From: Streptomyces sp. R33
GTDB taxonomy: Bacteria > Actinomycetota > Actinomycetes > Streptomycetales > Streptomycetaceae
NCBI RefSeq assembly: GCF_041200175.1
Contig: NZ_CP165727.1
Coordinates: 6,141,501-6,205,500, forward strand
DNA length: 64,000 bases
Reading direction: 5' to 3'
Every line of letters begins with the position of its first letter. Positions within the stretch are counted from its first letter, which is position 1. The notes under the pieces were generated by a model. That model was not told the DNA's origin. It made no database searches and was given only the letters and a program-made list of their open reading frames with translations. The translations under genes were made by a program, and so were the position numbers. Below, piece by piece: positions 35,072-43,219 of this stretch.

Positions 35072-36249
35072 GCGTAGGACTCCTGACGTGCGACGCTGAA
35101 GCGGCGCGGGGTGAACGGGCGGGCGATCTCCGGGAGCACGCCGGTGGTCAGCAGCTCCGCCATGACGTCGCCGGTGAGCGGGGTCAGCAGCACCCCGTTG
35201 CGGTAGTGCCCGGTGGCCAGGTGCAGGCCGGGCAGGTCGGTCGGGCCGAGCAGCGGGGCGTTGTCCGGGGAGCCGGGCCGCAGCCCCGCCCGGGTCTCGG
35301 TCAGCGGCAGTTCGGTGATGCCGGGTACCAACTCATGGGCGTCGCGCAGGAGTTCGTACACGCCGCCCGCGGTGACCGTGGTGTCCCAGCCGAGTTCCTC
35401 GCTGGTGGCGCCGATGACGAGCTCGCCGTTCTCGCGCGGCACCAGGTACACGTGGCTGCCGCGGACCACCGCCCGGACCGTCCGCGACAGGAACGGCGCG
35501 TACGCCGCCGGCACCGCGAGCCGCAGCACCTGGCCCTTGACCGGCCGTACGGGCGGCAGCACCTGCGCCGGTACGCCGGCCAGCCGGCCGCTGAGCGAGC
35601 CCGCGGCCAGCACCACCTGGTCGGCGCGCAGCTCCGTACCGTCGTCGAGCAGTGCCCCGGCGGCCCGGTCGGCGGCGGTGAGCAGCTGCTCGGCGTCCGC
35701 CCGGTGGATCTCCACGCCGGCGCCCTCGCAGGCGGCCAGCAGCGCGGCCGCCAGCCGGCGCGGGTCGACCTGGTGGTCGCCGTCCACGCGCAGGCCGCCG
35801 CGTACGCCCGGGGCCAGCATCGGCTCCAGGCGGCGGCACTCGCGGCCGGTGAGCCACTCGGACTCCAGGCCGCAGCGCCGCTGCAGGGCGTGCAGCTCGC
35901 GCAGGTGGAGCCGGTCGTCGGCGTCGAGGGCCACGGCGAGCGTGCCGCAGGCGCGGTAGCCGATGTCCATCCCTCCGCTGGCGTCGGCCAGCTCGGCGGC
36001 GAACTCCGGGTAGCGGCCGGCGGAGGCGAGATTGAGGCCCAGCAGGGTCTCCTCGCCGTAGTGCAGCTCCGTGACGGCGGCGAGCATGCCGGCCGCGACC
36101 TGAGCGGCGCCGCCGCCGGGCGCCGGATCGGCGAGCGCGGTCCGCAGCCCGCGCCGGGCCGCCCGCCAGGCGGTGACCAGGCCGATGATCCCGCCCCCGA
36201 TGACGAGGACGTCGGATCCCCTGGCGGATCCCTTCCGAGATGAGTGCAT
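35068..36249 (-). CDS. thiO: Glycine oxidase ThiO
   Basis: A 393-residue FAD-dependent amine oxidase (DAO family) that makes dehydroglycine for thiazole synthesis. The dinucleotide-binding site is VLVIGGGIIGLVTAWRAA; the C-terminal GLRPGSPDNAPLLGPT and GHYRNGVLLTP blocks are typical. The frame stays open far upstream, but ATG 36249 directly follows the TPP riboswitch and gives the expected length. Confidence 0.94.
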   Translation of the reverse strand: MHSSRKGSARGSDVLVIGGGIIGLVTAWRAARRGLRTALADPAPGGGAAQVAAGMLAAVTELHYGEETLLGLNLASAGRYPEFAAELADASGGMDIGYRACGTLAVALDADDRLHLRELHALQRRCGLESEWLTGRECRRLEPMLAPGVRGGLRVDGDHQVDPRRLAAALLAACEGAGVEIHRADAEQLLTAADRAAGALLDDGTELRADQVVLAAGSLSGRLAGVPAQVLPPVRPVKGQVLRLAVPAAYAPFLSRTVRAVVRGSHVYLVPRENGELVIGATSEELGWDTTVTAGGVYELLRDAHELVPGITELPLTETRAGLRPGSPDNAPLLGPTDLPGLHLATGHYRNGVLLTPLTGDVMAELLTTGVLPEIARPFTPRRFSVARQESYA

Positions 36250-36263
36250 GGGCGTCCAGCCCC

Positions 36264-36351
36264 TCCCTTCGCCGGCATGACCCGGATCAGGTTCGTACGG
36301 TCGGAGGCCGTCCAGCCTCCCTCTCAGCCCGGTACGCCCGGACTCCCGCGA
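36264..36351 (-). promoter_or_regulatory. TPP riboswitch (THI element)
   Basis: Read on the minus strand this has the conserved THI core: GGGCTGAGAGGGAGG near the 5' side and ACCTGATCCGGGTCATGCCGG followed by CGAAGGGA near the 3' side. It ends 14 nt before the thiO ATG, so ligand binding probably hides the start region. A TAGTCT -10 candidate lies at 36371-36366. Confidence 0.93.
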
Positions 36352-36429
36352 TAGGTACGACGGCCAGACTAACCCCGGCGCCGGGGCCGGGTAAGGCTGC
36401 CTCCCCGGCCGTTCCCCCGGCCGCTGTTC

Positions 36430-36444
36430 CTGACGGTGCGTCAG
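36430..36444. promoter_or_regulatory. Palindrome in the flavoprotein promoter
   Basis: CTGACG-GTG-CGTCAG is a perfect inverted repeat just upstream of TAGGCT (36450-36455), the -10 of the following leaderless gene. It is a candidate repressor site. Confidence 0.45.
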
Positions 36445-36462
36445 ATCGCTAGGCTGGGCGGT

Positions 36463-37683
36463 GTGAGCGAGCAGACGGAACAGACACAGAGCGGCGTCGT
36501 CATCGTCGGCGCCGGAATGGCCGGGGTGCAGACCGCGGTCGCGCTGCGGGAGCAGGGGTGGAGCGGCCCCCTGACCCTGCTGGGCGCCGAGCCCCACCAG
36601 CCCTACGACCGGCCCCCGCTGTCCAAGGCGGTGCTGCTCGGCAAGGCCGAGGACTCCGCCTTCGACGTGGACTTCGAGGGGCTGGGCATCGAGCTCCGGC
36701 TCGGGGTGGAGGTCACCGGGCTGCGGGCCGCCGAGCGCGAGCTGGACACCGAGGCGGGACCGGTCCCGTACGAGGTGCTCGTACTGGCGACCGGCGCCGA
36801 ACCACTGACCCTGCCCGGGTCCGAGGGCGTCCAGGGCGTGCACCTGCTGCGCACCCTGGACGACGCGGCCCGGCTGCGCCCGGTGCTGGCCCAGGCGCCG
36901 GCGACCGTGGTCGTCGGGGCCGGCTGGATCGGCGCCGAGTTCGCCACGGCGGCGCGCGAGGCGGGCTGCGCGGTGACCGTGGTCGAGGCGGCGGACCGGG
37001 TGCTGGCCGGGGCGCTGCCGGCGGAGGTCGCGGCCCCCATGGCCCGCTGGTACGAGGAGGCCGGGGCCGCCCTGCTGACCGGCGCGAAGGTGGCCTCGGT
37101 GGAGTCCGGGCGGGTCCTGCTCGCGGACGGCCGGGAGCTGCCGGCGGGCGCGGTGGTCGTGGGCATCGGGGCCCGGCCGGCGACCCGGTGGCTGGCGGAA
37201 TCGGGGGTCGCGCTCGGCCCGGACGGCTCGGTCACCGCGGACGAGTACCTGCGGACCTCCCTGCCCGGGGTGTACGCGGTCGGCGACTGCGCGTCGTTCC
37301 CGTCGGGGCGCTACGGGGCGCGGCTGCTGGTGCACCACTGGGACAACGCCCTGCAGGGGCCGCGCGTGGTCGCGGCGAACATCGTGGCGGCGGCTCCGGT
37401 GCAGGTCTACGACCCGGTGCCGTACTTCTGGTCGGAGCAGTTCGGGCGCTTCGTGCAGTACGCGGGGCACCATGCGGGGGCGGACGAGCTCATGTGGCGC
37501 GGGGACCCGGCCGAGGCGGCGTGGTCGGTGTGCTGGCTCCGGGCGGGAGCGCTGGTCGCGGTCCTGGCGGTGGGTCGGCCGCGGGACCTGGCGCAGGGCC
37601 GGAAGCTGATCGAGACGGGCGCCCCCGTGGACCCCGCCAAGGTCTCCGACCCGGCGACCCCGCTGAAATCGGCGCTGGTCTAG
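36463..37683 (+). CDS. Ferredoxin reductase-like FAD-dependent oxidoreductase
   Basis: A 406-residue NAD(P)H-dependent flavoprotein of the rubredoxin/ferredoxin reductase type. The FAD site is VIVGAGMAGVQTA, the NAD(P) site is VVVGAGWIGAEFA, and YAVGDCA precedes the C-terminal interface domain. It probably reduces a ferredoxin for a P450 or dioxygenase located elsewhere. GTG 36463 is 7 nt after TAGGCT and lacks a ribosome site, so the transcript looks leaderless. Confidence 0.87.
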   Translation: MSEQTEQTQSGVVIVGAGMAGVQTAVALREQGWSGPLTLLGAEPHQPYDRPPLSKAVLLGKAEDSAFDVDFEGLGIELRLGVEVTGLRAAERELDTEAGPVPYEVLVLATGAEPLTLPGSEGVQGVHLLRTLDDAARLRPVLAQAPATVVVGAGWIGAEFATAAREAGCAVTVVEAADRVLAGALPAEVAAPMARWYEEAGAALLTGAKVASVESGRVLLADGRELPAGAVVVGIGARPATRWLAESGVALGPDGSVTADEYLRTSLPGVYAVGDCASFPSGRYGARLLVHHWDNALQGPRVVAANIVAAAPVQVYDPVPYFWSEQFGRFVQYAGHHAGADELMWRGDPAEAAWSVCWLRAGALVAVLAVGRPRDLAQGRKLIETGAPVDPAKVSDPATPLKSALV

Positions 37684-37762
37684 ACGGTGCGGAGGGGGCC
37701 CGCAGACCCGGACGGGTCGGCTCGGGTACCGGGTGTCGGTCCGAGGTGGCAGGCTTGTGCTC

Positions 37763-38128
37763 GTGACCGAGATTGACGCAAAGATCGATGCCCTTGTCCC
37801 CGCCTGGCTGTACCTCCCCGACATCGCGGAGATGCTCGACATCGAAGTGACCCGGGTCCGCCAGCTGGTCAAGGAAGGTCAGCTGATCGCCGTACGCCGC
37901 GGTGAGAACCGCGCGCTGCAGGTGCCCGCCGCCTTCATCGACGGCGACAAGACCGTCAAGGGCCTCGCGGGCCTGCTGACCGTGCTCCGCGACGACGGCT
38001 TCTCCGACGAGGAGATGCTGGAATGGCTCTTCACCGCCGACCCGACCCTGCCCGGCACCCCCGTCCAGGCGCTGAGTGAGAATCGCGGCACGGAGGTGAA
38101 GCGCCGCGCTCAGGCGCTCGCCCTCTGA
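37763..38128 (+). CDS. Rv2175c family DNA-binding protein
   Basis: A 121-residue protein. Residues 20-60 form a helix-turn-helix (YLPDIAEMLDIEVTRVRQLVKEGQLIAVRR), and the C-terminal half matches the Rv2175c family. In Mycobacterium, Rv2175c is a substrate of the Ser/Thr kinase PknL; here a PASTA kinase is encoded 4 kb away. GTG 37763 is 7 nt after CAGGCT, again leaderless-like. Confidence 0.88.
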   Translation: MTEIDAKIDALVPAWLYLPDIAEMLDIEVTRVRQLVKEGQLIAVRRGENRALQVPAAFIDGDKTVKGLAGLLTVLRDDGFSDEEMLEWLFTADPTLPGTPVQALSENRGTEVKRRAQALAL

Positions 38129-38151
38129 GCCGAGCGACCCGAGCGACCCGA

Positions 38152-38218
38152 GCGGCCCGGTGATCCGGGCCGCCTGATCCATCCGCGGTGCACGGGCCCT
38201 GGACGGCCCGTGCACCGC
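38152..38218 (+). terminator. Two tandem hairpins after the Rv2175c-type gene
   Basis: GCGGCCCGG-TGAT-CCGGGCCGC (38152-38173) is followed by a perfect 14-bp stem GCGGTGCACGGGCC/GGCCCGTGCACCGC (38185-38218). They separate this gene from thiE. A 9-bp tandem repeat CGAGCGACC precedes them, directly after the stop codon. Confidence 0.75.
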
Positions 38219-38238
38219 TTCCACCCCGGGGGGTACCC

Positions 38239-38889
38239 ATGTCCGCGAACGCCCAGCTGTCCGATGCCCGGCTCTACCTGTGCACGGACGCCCGCAAGCG
38301 GCAGGGGGACCTCCCCGAGTTCCTCGACGCGGTCCTGGCCGGAGGCGTGGACATCGTCCAGCTCCGGGACAAGGGCATGGAGGCCGGCGAGGAGCTCGAG
38401 CACCTCCAGGTCTTCGCCGAGGCCGCCCGCCGGCACGGCAGGCTCCTCGCGGTGAACGACCGCGCCGACGTCGCCCACGCCATCGGCTCCGACGTCCTGC
38501 ACCTGGGCCAGGGCGACATCCCGGTGCCCGCCGCCCGTGCGATCCTCGGCGACGGGGTGCTCTTCGGCCGGTCCTGCCACGCCGAGTCCGAGGTCGACGC
38601 CGCCGTCGCCGAGCCGGGCGTGGACTACTTCTGCACCGGCCCCTGCTGGCCCACCCCCACCAAGCCCGGCCGGTACGCCCCCGGCCTCGGGCTGGTCCGG
38701 TACGCGGCCTCGCTGGCGCAGCCCCGCCCCTGGTTCGCCATCGGCGGCATCGACGCGGGCAACCTCGACGAGGTCCTCGACGCCGGAGCCACCCGCATCG
38801 TGGTCGTCCGCGCCCTGACCGAGGCCTCCGACCCGGGTGCGGCCGCCGCCGACCTGGCCAAGCGGGTCCGGGAGCGCGTTTCCGCCTAA
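38239..38889 (+). CDS. thiE: Thiamine-phosphate synthase
   Basis: A 216-residue TIM-barrel enzyme that joins the pyrimidine pyrophosphate and thiazole phosphate moieties of thiamine. It shows VDIVQLRDKG, LLAVNDRADVA, VLHLGQGDIP, GRSCH, TGPCWPTPTKPGR and FAIGGIDAGN. It is separate from the thiOSG operon and no THI element precedes it. Confidence 0.93.
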   Translation: MSANAQLSDARLYLCTDARKRQGDLPEFLDAVLAGGVDIVQLRDKGMEAGEELEHLQVFAEAARRHGRLLAVNDRADVAHAIGSDVLHLGQGDIPVPAARAILGDGVLFGRSCHAESEVDAAVAEPGVDYFCTGPCWPTPTKPGRYAPGLGLVRYAASLAQPRPWFAIGGIDAGNLDEVLDAGATRIVVVRALTEASDPGAAAADLAKRVRERVSA

Positions 38890-38911
38890 GCCGTCGCAGG
38901 ACCCCCGTGCA

Positions 38912-38944
38912 GGTGTCCAAAAACGTGTCCAAAAGGCGGACACC
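38912..38944. promoter_or_regulatory. Direct and inverted GTGTCC repeats upstream of metF
   Basis: GTGTCCAAAA occurs at 38913-38922 and 38925-38934 (12-bp period), and the second copy forms an inverted repeat with GGACAC at 38938-38943. The cluster lies about 26 nt upstream of the metF -10 (38970-38975) and may be an operator. Confidence 0.5.
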
Positions 38945-38981
38945 GCTTCGGTGACCGCGAACACGCGTCTAACCTGCCCGT

Positions 38982-39899
38982 ATGGCCCTTGGAACCGCTT
39001 CCACCCGTACGGACCGTGCACGCACGGTCCGTGACCTGCTGGCGTCCGGGAGCCCGTCGTACTCCTTCGAGTTCTGGGCGCCCAAGACGGAGAAGGGCGA
39101 GCGCAACCTCTGGAACGCGCTGCGCCGGATCGAGGCGGTGGGCCCGAGCTTCGTCTCCGTGACCTACGGGGCCGGCGGCTCCACCCGCGGCGGCACCGTC
39201 AAGGCCACCCAGCAGATCGCCGCCGACACCACCCTGACCCCCGTCGCGCACCTCACCGCGGTCGACCACTCCATCGCCGAGCTGCGCAATGTCATCGGCC
39301 AGTTCGCCGACGCCGGCATCCGCAACATGCTCGCCGTGCGCGGAGACCCGCCGGGCGACCCGATGGGCCCCTGGCTGGCGCACCCCGAGGGCGTGCACTA
39401 CGCGGCCGACCTCGTCCGACTGCTCAAGGAGTCCGGGGACTTCTGCGTGGGCGTCGCGGCCTTCCCCGAGATGCACCCGCGCTCGGAGGACTGGGACACG
39501 GACATCCGTCACTTCGTGGACAAGTGCCGCGCCGGCGCCGACTATGCGATCACCCAGATGTTCTTCGATCCGGAGAATTATCTGCGGCTGCGCGACAGCG
39601 CCGGGAAGGCGGGCTGCGAGACCCCGATCATCCCCGAGGTCATGCCTGTTGTGGGCATCAAGCAGCTCGACCGGTTGCCACAACTCAGCAACGCAGTCTT
39701 CCCCGCAGCCGTGAAAGAGCGCATGCTCGCCGTCAAGGACGATCCAGCCGCTGTACGCTCCATTGGGATCGAGTTCGCCACGGAGTTCTGCGCGCGGCTG
39801 CTGTCCGAGGGTGTCCCGGGGCTGCACTTCATCACGCTGAACAATTCCACGGCGACTCTCGAGATCTACGAGAACCTGGGCCTGCACCAGCGGGCCTGA
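38982..39899 (+). CDS. metF: Methylenetetrahydrofolate reductase
   Basis: A 305-residue flavoprotein that makes 5-methyltetrahydrofolate for methionine synthesis. Typical blocks are SFEFWAPKTEKGE, VSVTYGAGGSTR, HLTAVDHS, NMLAVRGDPPGDP, DYAITQMFFD and PGLHFITLNNSTATLEI. ATG 38982 is 6 nt after TAACCT (38970-38975), indicating a leaderless mRNA. The upstream GTGTCC repeats may regulate it. Confidence 0.95.
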   Translation: MALGTASTRTDRARTVRDLLASGSPSYSFEFWAPKTEKGERNLWNALRRIEAVGPSFVSVTYGAGGSTRGGTVKATQQIAADTTLTPVAHLTAVDHSIAELRNVIGQFADAGIRNMLAVRGDPPGDPMGPWLAHPEGVHYAADLVRLLKESGDFCVGVAAFPEMHPRSEDWDTDIRHFVDKCRAGADYAITQMFFDPENYLRLRDSAGKAGCETPIIPEVMPVVGIKQLDRLPQLSNAVFPAAVKERMLAVKDDPAAVRSIGIEFATEFCARLLSEGVPGLHFITLNNSTATLEIYENLGLHQRA

Positions 39900-39952
39900 T
39901 CGGCCGGCCCCCTTGTTCCTGGGCGGGGCGGCCGTACCGAGAGGTGCCACGC

Positions 39953-40909
39953 ATGGGAATGACGGTCCTCTACATCGCGTTCGGTTTCGTCGCGTTGTGG
40001 CTGCTTGCCGAGGTCCTGATGCAGTACAAGGCCCGGCTGCGCTGGCGCCTGCTCGCGTTCGCCGGGTTCCTCGGTGTGGTCGCCGGGGTGGTGCTGCCCT
40101 CGGTGCTGGTCATCGGCGTCGGTGCGGCCGCGTTCGCCGTGGGCCAGACCCTGGTGACGCTCTCCTTCCGCAAGGGCTTCGAGGCCGGCTGGGCGCTGCG
40201 CCGGGGCGGTGAGCCCGTACGGAAGACCCGGCGCCGCCGGGCGGGCGGTCCGCGCCCCGAGCCCGCGCTGCAGGTGACCGGGCTGGAGTACGGGTCCGAG
40301 GGGACGGACGGGGACGCCGACGGCGCCGACACGCCCGACGCGTCCGGCAAGGAGCGGCCGGAGCCGCAGTTCCAGGCCGCGACCGAGGAGTTCTACAGCC
40401 CGGAGCCGCTGCCCGAGGACACCGGGTCGTACGGGATACAGAGCTTCGCGCCCACCGCCGACGCGGGGCGGACGGCGGCGTTCGCCCCGCCGTTCTCCAC
40501 GGCCGAGCAGGACGCCCACCAGTACGCGCCCTACTACGACGCGCAGTCCTACGAGCCGACGGGCCAGGGCGGCTACGACTACTCCACGGGCTATCCGGCC
40601 GGCGGCGAACAGCAGGTCTACGCCGCCTACTCGGACCCGTACATCGGCACCGGCGGGGCCGTCATCCCGCAACAGCCGTACGACTACACCCCGTACGCCG
40701 ACTACTCCGCCGACCCGTACGCGAGCGCGGGCGGGCAGCAGCAGTACTCCATGGACACCCCGCCGGGCGGGGTGTGGGTGCCGCAGCAGCGGTCCACCGA
40801 CGGGGCCGCCCACCCCTACCCGGGGGACGAGCAGCAGCCGTACCCGCAGCAACAGCCGCAGGAGTACCCGTACCAGGGCTCCGGCGAGTACGAGCAGTAC
40901 CGCTACTGA
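39953..40909 (+). CDS. Membrane protein with Tyr/Gln/Pro-rich low-complexity tail
   Basis: A 318-residue protein of unknown function. Two or three membrane helices occupy residues 1-75. A basic stretch (RKTRRRRAGG) marks the cytoplasmic side. The remaining ~220 residues are disordered: acidic at first, then strongly enriched in Tyr, Gln, Pro and Gly, with repeats such as YDYTPYADYSADPY and QQPYPQQQPQEYPY. This composition resembles phase-separating or aggregation-prone tails. No enzymatic motif is visible. CGAGAGG precedes the ATG. Confidence 0.8.
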   Translation: MGMTVLYIAFGFVALWLLAEVLMQYKARLRWRLLAFAGFLGVVAGVVLPSVLVIGVGAAAFAVGQTLVTLSFRKGFEAGWALRRGGEPVRKTRRRRAGGPRPEPALQVTGLEYGSEGTDGDADGADTPDASGKERPEPQFQAATEEFYSPEPLPEDTGSYGIQSFAPTADAGRTAAFAPPFSTAEQDAHQYAPYYDAQSYEPTGQGGYDYSTGYPAGGEQQVYAAYSDPYIGTGGAVIPQQPYDYTPYADYSADPYASAGGQQQYSMDTPPGGVWVPQQRSTDGAAHPYPGDEQQPYPQQQPQEYPYQGSGEYEQYRY

Positions 40910-40945
40910 GGCCGTGAGGCCGAGGAGGCCGTGAAGCAGCGCGTG

Positions 40946-40973
40946 CGCCCCCGGGGTTCCTTCCCCGGGGGCG
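40946..40973. terminator. Bidirectional terminator between convergent genes
   Basis: CGCCCCCGGGG-TTCCTT-CCCCGGGGGCG is a perfect 11-bp stem midway between two convergent genes. Confidence 0.8.
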
Positions 40974-40979
40974 TCCGTG

Positions 40980-42392
40980 TCACTGGGAGCCGCGGAACTC
41001 CGCGCCCTCCACGATGAGTCCGGCCACCAGGGCCCCGGTCATCCCGGCGTGCGCGAGCCCGCCGCCGGGGTGCGCCCAGCCGCCCGCGAGGAACAGCCCC
41101 GGCAGCGCCGTGGTGTTGGCGGGGTAGAGCATCCGGCCGCCGGCCCCGGCCAGGGCGGGCGGCGGCACCGCGCCGCCCTGCGCGCCGGTGGCCGCCTCGA
41201 TGTCCGCGGGCGTACGCGCCTGCGTCCACAGCAGCCGCTCGCGCAGCCCGGGAACGGCCCGGGCGGCCAGGTCCAGCAACTCCTCCTCGCGGGGCGCAGA
41301 GGCGCCTCCAGGGCCGCAGACGGCGCTCACGGTGACGGCCTCGTGGTCCGCGTCGGGCCGGATCGCGGGGTCGTCGGGGCGCAGCACGGTCAGCTGGGTG
41401 CCGGGGGAGTGGACCAGGGTGCGGTGGACGGCGTCCGCGGGGCGGGCTCCGCGCAGCGCGAGCAGCAGGGTCAGCCTGCTCGCCACCCCCGGCCCGCGGG
41501 CCGGGGCGCCGCCGGCCGGCAGCGGGGTCCCCAGCTGCCGCGGGTCGACCCCGCAGACCACGAGATCGGCGGCGGCCTCGGTGCCGTCGGCCAGCAGCAG
41601 CCCGGCCGCCCGGCCGTCCCGCTCCAGGACCTTCCGTACCGGTGCGTCGAGGACGAAGGCGACCTTCCGCTCCCGGCAGCGCTCGTACACGGCGGTGGCC
41701 AGCTCCCGCATCCCGCCGCGCACGTACCAGCTGCCGAAGGTCTGCTCCATGTACGGGAGCACGGCCGCCGCTGCGGGCGCGGTGGCGGGGTCGATCCCGT
41801 ACGCCCGCACCCGGGCGGCCAGCAGCTCGCCGAGCTCCCCGCCCAGCTCGCGCCCGGCCACCTCGGCGAGGGTCGGCGGGCGGCGGCGCAGCAGGCCGCT
41901 CCCCCGCAGCGCGGGGTACGGATCGCCGCCCAGCACCTGCCAGTCGGGGCGCAGCGGCTCCTCCAGCAGGGGGCGGCGGGTGGCGTTCCAGGCGTCCCGG
42001 GCCCGGCCCAGGACCCCGTTCCAGCGCTCGCCGGCGCCCGCGCCGAAGGCCTCGTCGAGGACGGCGGCGGCGCCGCCGCGCGAGCCCCCCGGGAGGGTGA
42101 CGGCTGTCCCGTCGGCCAGGACGTGCCGGACGGCCGGGTCGACCTGGACGAGCTCGACGCAGTCCTCCAGGGGCCGTTTGCCGGTCTTGACGAACAGGTC
42201 GCGGTAGACGGCGGGCAGGTGCAGCAGACCGGGCCCGGTGTCGAAGGAGAAGCCGCCCTGCTCGTACCGGCCGACGGAGCCGCCGTAGGTGGACCCGCGC
42301 TCGTACACCGTCACCTGGTGCCCTGCCACGGCCAGCCGGGCCGCCGTAGCCATCGCGCCCATGCCGGCGCCGATCACCGCAATTCGTGCCAT
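40980..42392 (-). CDS. CrtI-like FAD-dependent oxidoreductase
   Basis: A 470-residue phytoene desaturase-type flavoprotein. The N-terminal dinucleotide-binding motif is VIGAGMGAMATAARLA with YERGSTYGGSVGRY; the C-terminal signature is LPGLFLAGGWAHPGGGLAHAGMTGALVAG. No other carotenoid gene is nearby, so it is not safely assigned to carotenoid biosynthesis. The ATG start is consistent with the family. Confidence 0.82.
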   Translation of the reverse strand: MARIAVIGAGMGAMATAARLAVAGHQVTVYERGSTYGGSVGRYEQGGFSFDTGPGLLHLPAVYRDLFVKTGKRPLEDCVELVQVDPAVRHVLADGTAVTLPGGSRGGAAAVLDEAFGAGAGERWNGVLGRARDAWNATRRPLLEEPLRPDWQVLGGDPYPALRGSGLLRRRPPTLAEVAGRELGGELGELLAARVRAYGIDPATAPAAAAVLPYMEQTFGSWYVRGGMRELATAVYERCRERKVAFVLDAPVRKVLERDGRAAGLLLADGTEAAADLVVCGVDPRQLGTPLPAGGAPARGPGVASRLTLLLALRGARPADAVHRTLVHSPGTQLTVLRPDDPAIRPDADHEAVTVSAVCGPGGASAPREEELLDLAARAVPGLRERLLWTQARTPADIEAATGAQGGAVPPPALAGAGGRMLYPANTTALPGLFLAGGWAHPGGGLAHAGMTGALVAGLIVEGAEFRGSQ

Positions 42393-42417
42393 GCGGATGA
42401 CCCTATCGAGCGGGATC

Positions 42418-42459
42418 GCGGGAGGTCAGCGGGGTGGCGCGGGAAGTCAGCGGGGTGGC
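42418..42459. repeat. 21-bp tandem repeat across a stop codon
   Basis: GCGGGAGGTCAGCGGGGTGG at 42418 is repeated with one change at 42439-42459; the second copy contains the stop codon of the DUF4126 gene (minus strand). Confidence 0.85.
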
Positions 42460-43082
42460 ACCGCGGCCCGCGCGGCCGCCTCGCGCTCCTCGGCGGCGAG
42501 CTTCTTCTCCTCGCGGCGCTGGGCCCGGCGGCGCAGGAAGCGGCGGATCCGGGTCCACAGGAACACGAGTATGGCCAGACCGGCCGCCAGCAGGACGGCC
42601 GCGATGATCGCGGCGGCCTGGGGGTTGAACATCGCGAACGTGACGATGCCGGCCACGCCCAGGTCCTCGGCGGTGCTCAGCGCGATGTTGCTGAACGGCT
42701 CCGGCGAGGTGTTGACGGCCATGCGGGTGCTGGCCTTGACGAAATGGCTGGCCAGCGCCGTGGAACCGCCGATCGCGCCGGCGGCGATGTCGGAGAGCGA
42801 GCCGCTCTGGCCGGCCAGCAGGGCGCCCACCACAGCACCGGCCACCGGGCGGATCACGGTGTGCACCGTGTCCCAGACCGAGTCCACGTACGGGATCTTG
42901 TCCGCGACGGCCTCGCAGAGGAACAGCACACCGGCGACGATGAGCACGTCGGTGCGCTGAAGGGACTCGGGGACCTCGTCGGTCAGTCCGGTCGCGCCGA
43001 AGATGCCGAGCAGGAGGACCACGGCGTAGGCGTTGATCCCACTGGCCCAGCCGCTGGTGAAGACCAGGGGGAGCACACTCAC
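42447..43082 (-). CDS. DUF4126 family membrane protein
   Basis: A 211-residue protein with four or more hydrophobic segments (INAYAVVLLLGIFGATG, VLIVAGVLFLCEAVADKIP, VAGAVVGALLAG, AAAIIAAVLLAAGLAILVFL) and a charged Arg/Glu-rich tail. VDSVWDTVHTVIRP is the conserved DUF4126 block. Function is unknown. The GTG start is at 43082. Confidence 0.82.
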   Translation of the reverse strand: MSVLPLVFTSGWASGINAYAVVLLLGIFGATGLTDEVPESLQRTDVLIVAGVLFLCEAVADKIPYVDSVWDTVHTVIRPVAGAVVGALLAGQSGSLSDIAAGAIGGSTALASHFVKASTRMAVNTSPEPFSNIALSTAEDLGVAGIVTFAMFNPQAAAIIAAVLLAAGLAILVFLWTRIRRFLRRRAQRREEKKLAAEEREAAARAAVPPR

Positions 43083-43164
43083 CGGGTCATCATGCCGCAG
43101 GATCGCGCCTCGGAAGGGGCGATCCGGGACCCGGACCGATCACGCGGACCGGCGGGGCAGAGCG

Positions 43165-43202
43165 GTGAGGGGACGGTCGCCGTGCGGCGACCGTCCCCTC
43201 AC
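43165..43202. terminator. Terminator downstream of the DUF3040 gene
   Basis: GTGAGGGGACGGTCGCC-GTGC-GGCGACCGTCCCCTCAC forms a perfect 17-bp hairpin, 18 nt beyond the DUF3040 stop on the minus strand. Confidence 0.88.
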
Positions 43203-43219
43203 CCGTGTCTGCGGGGGGC

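Noticed and set aside
36250..37872. Upstream extension of the thiO frame (934 codons in total)
   Set aside because: It would run through the TPP riboswitch and antisense to the flavoprotein gene.
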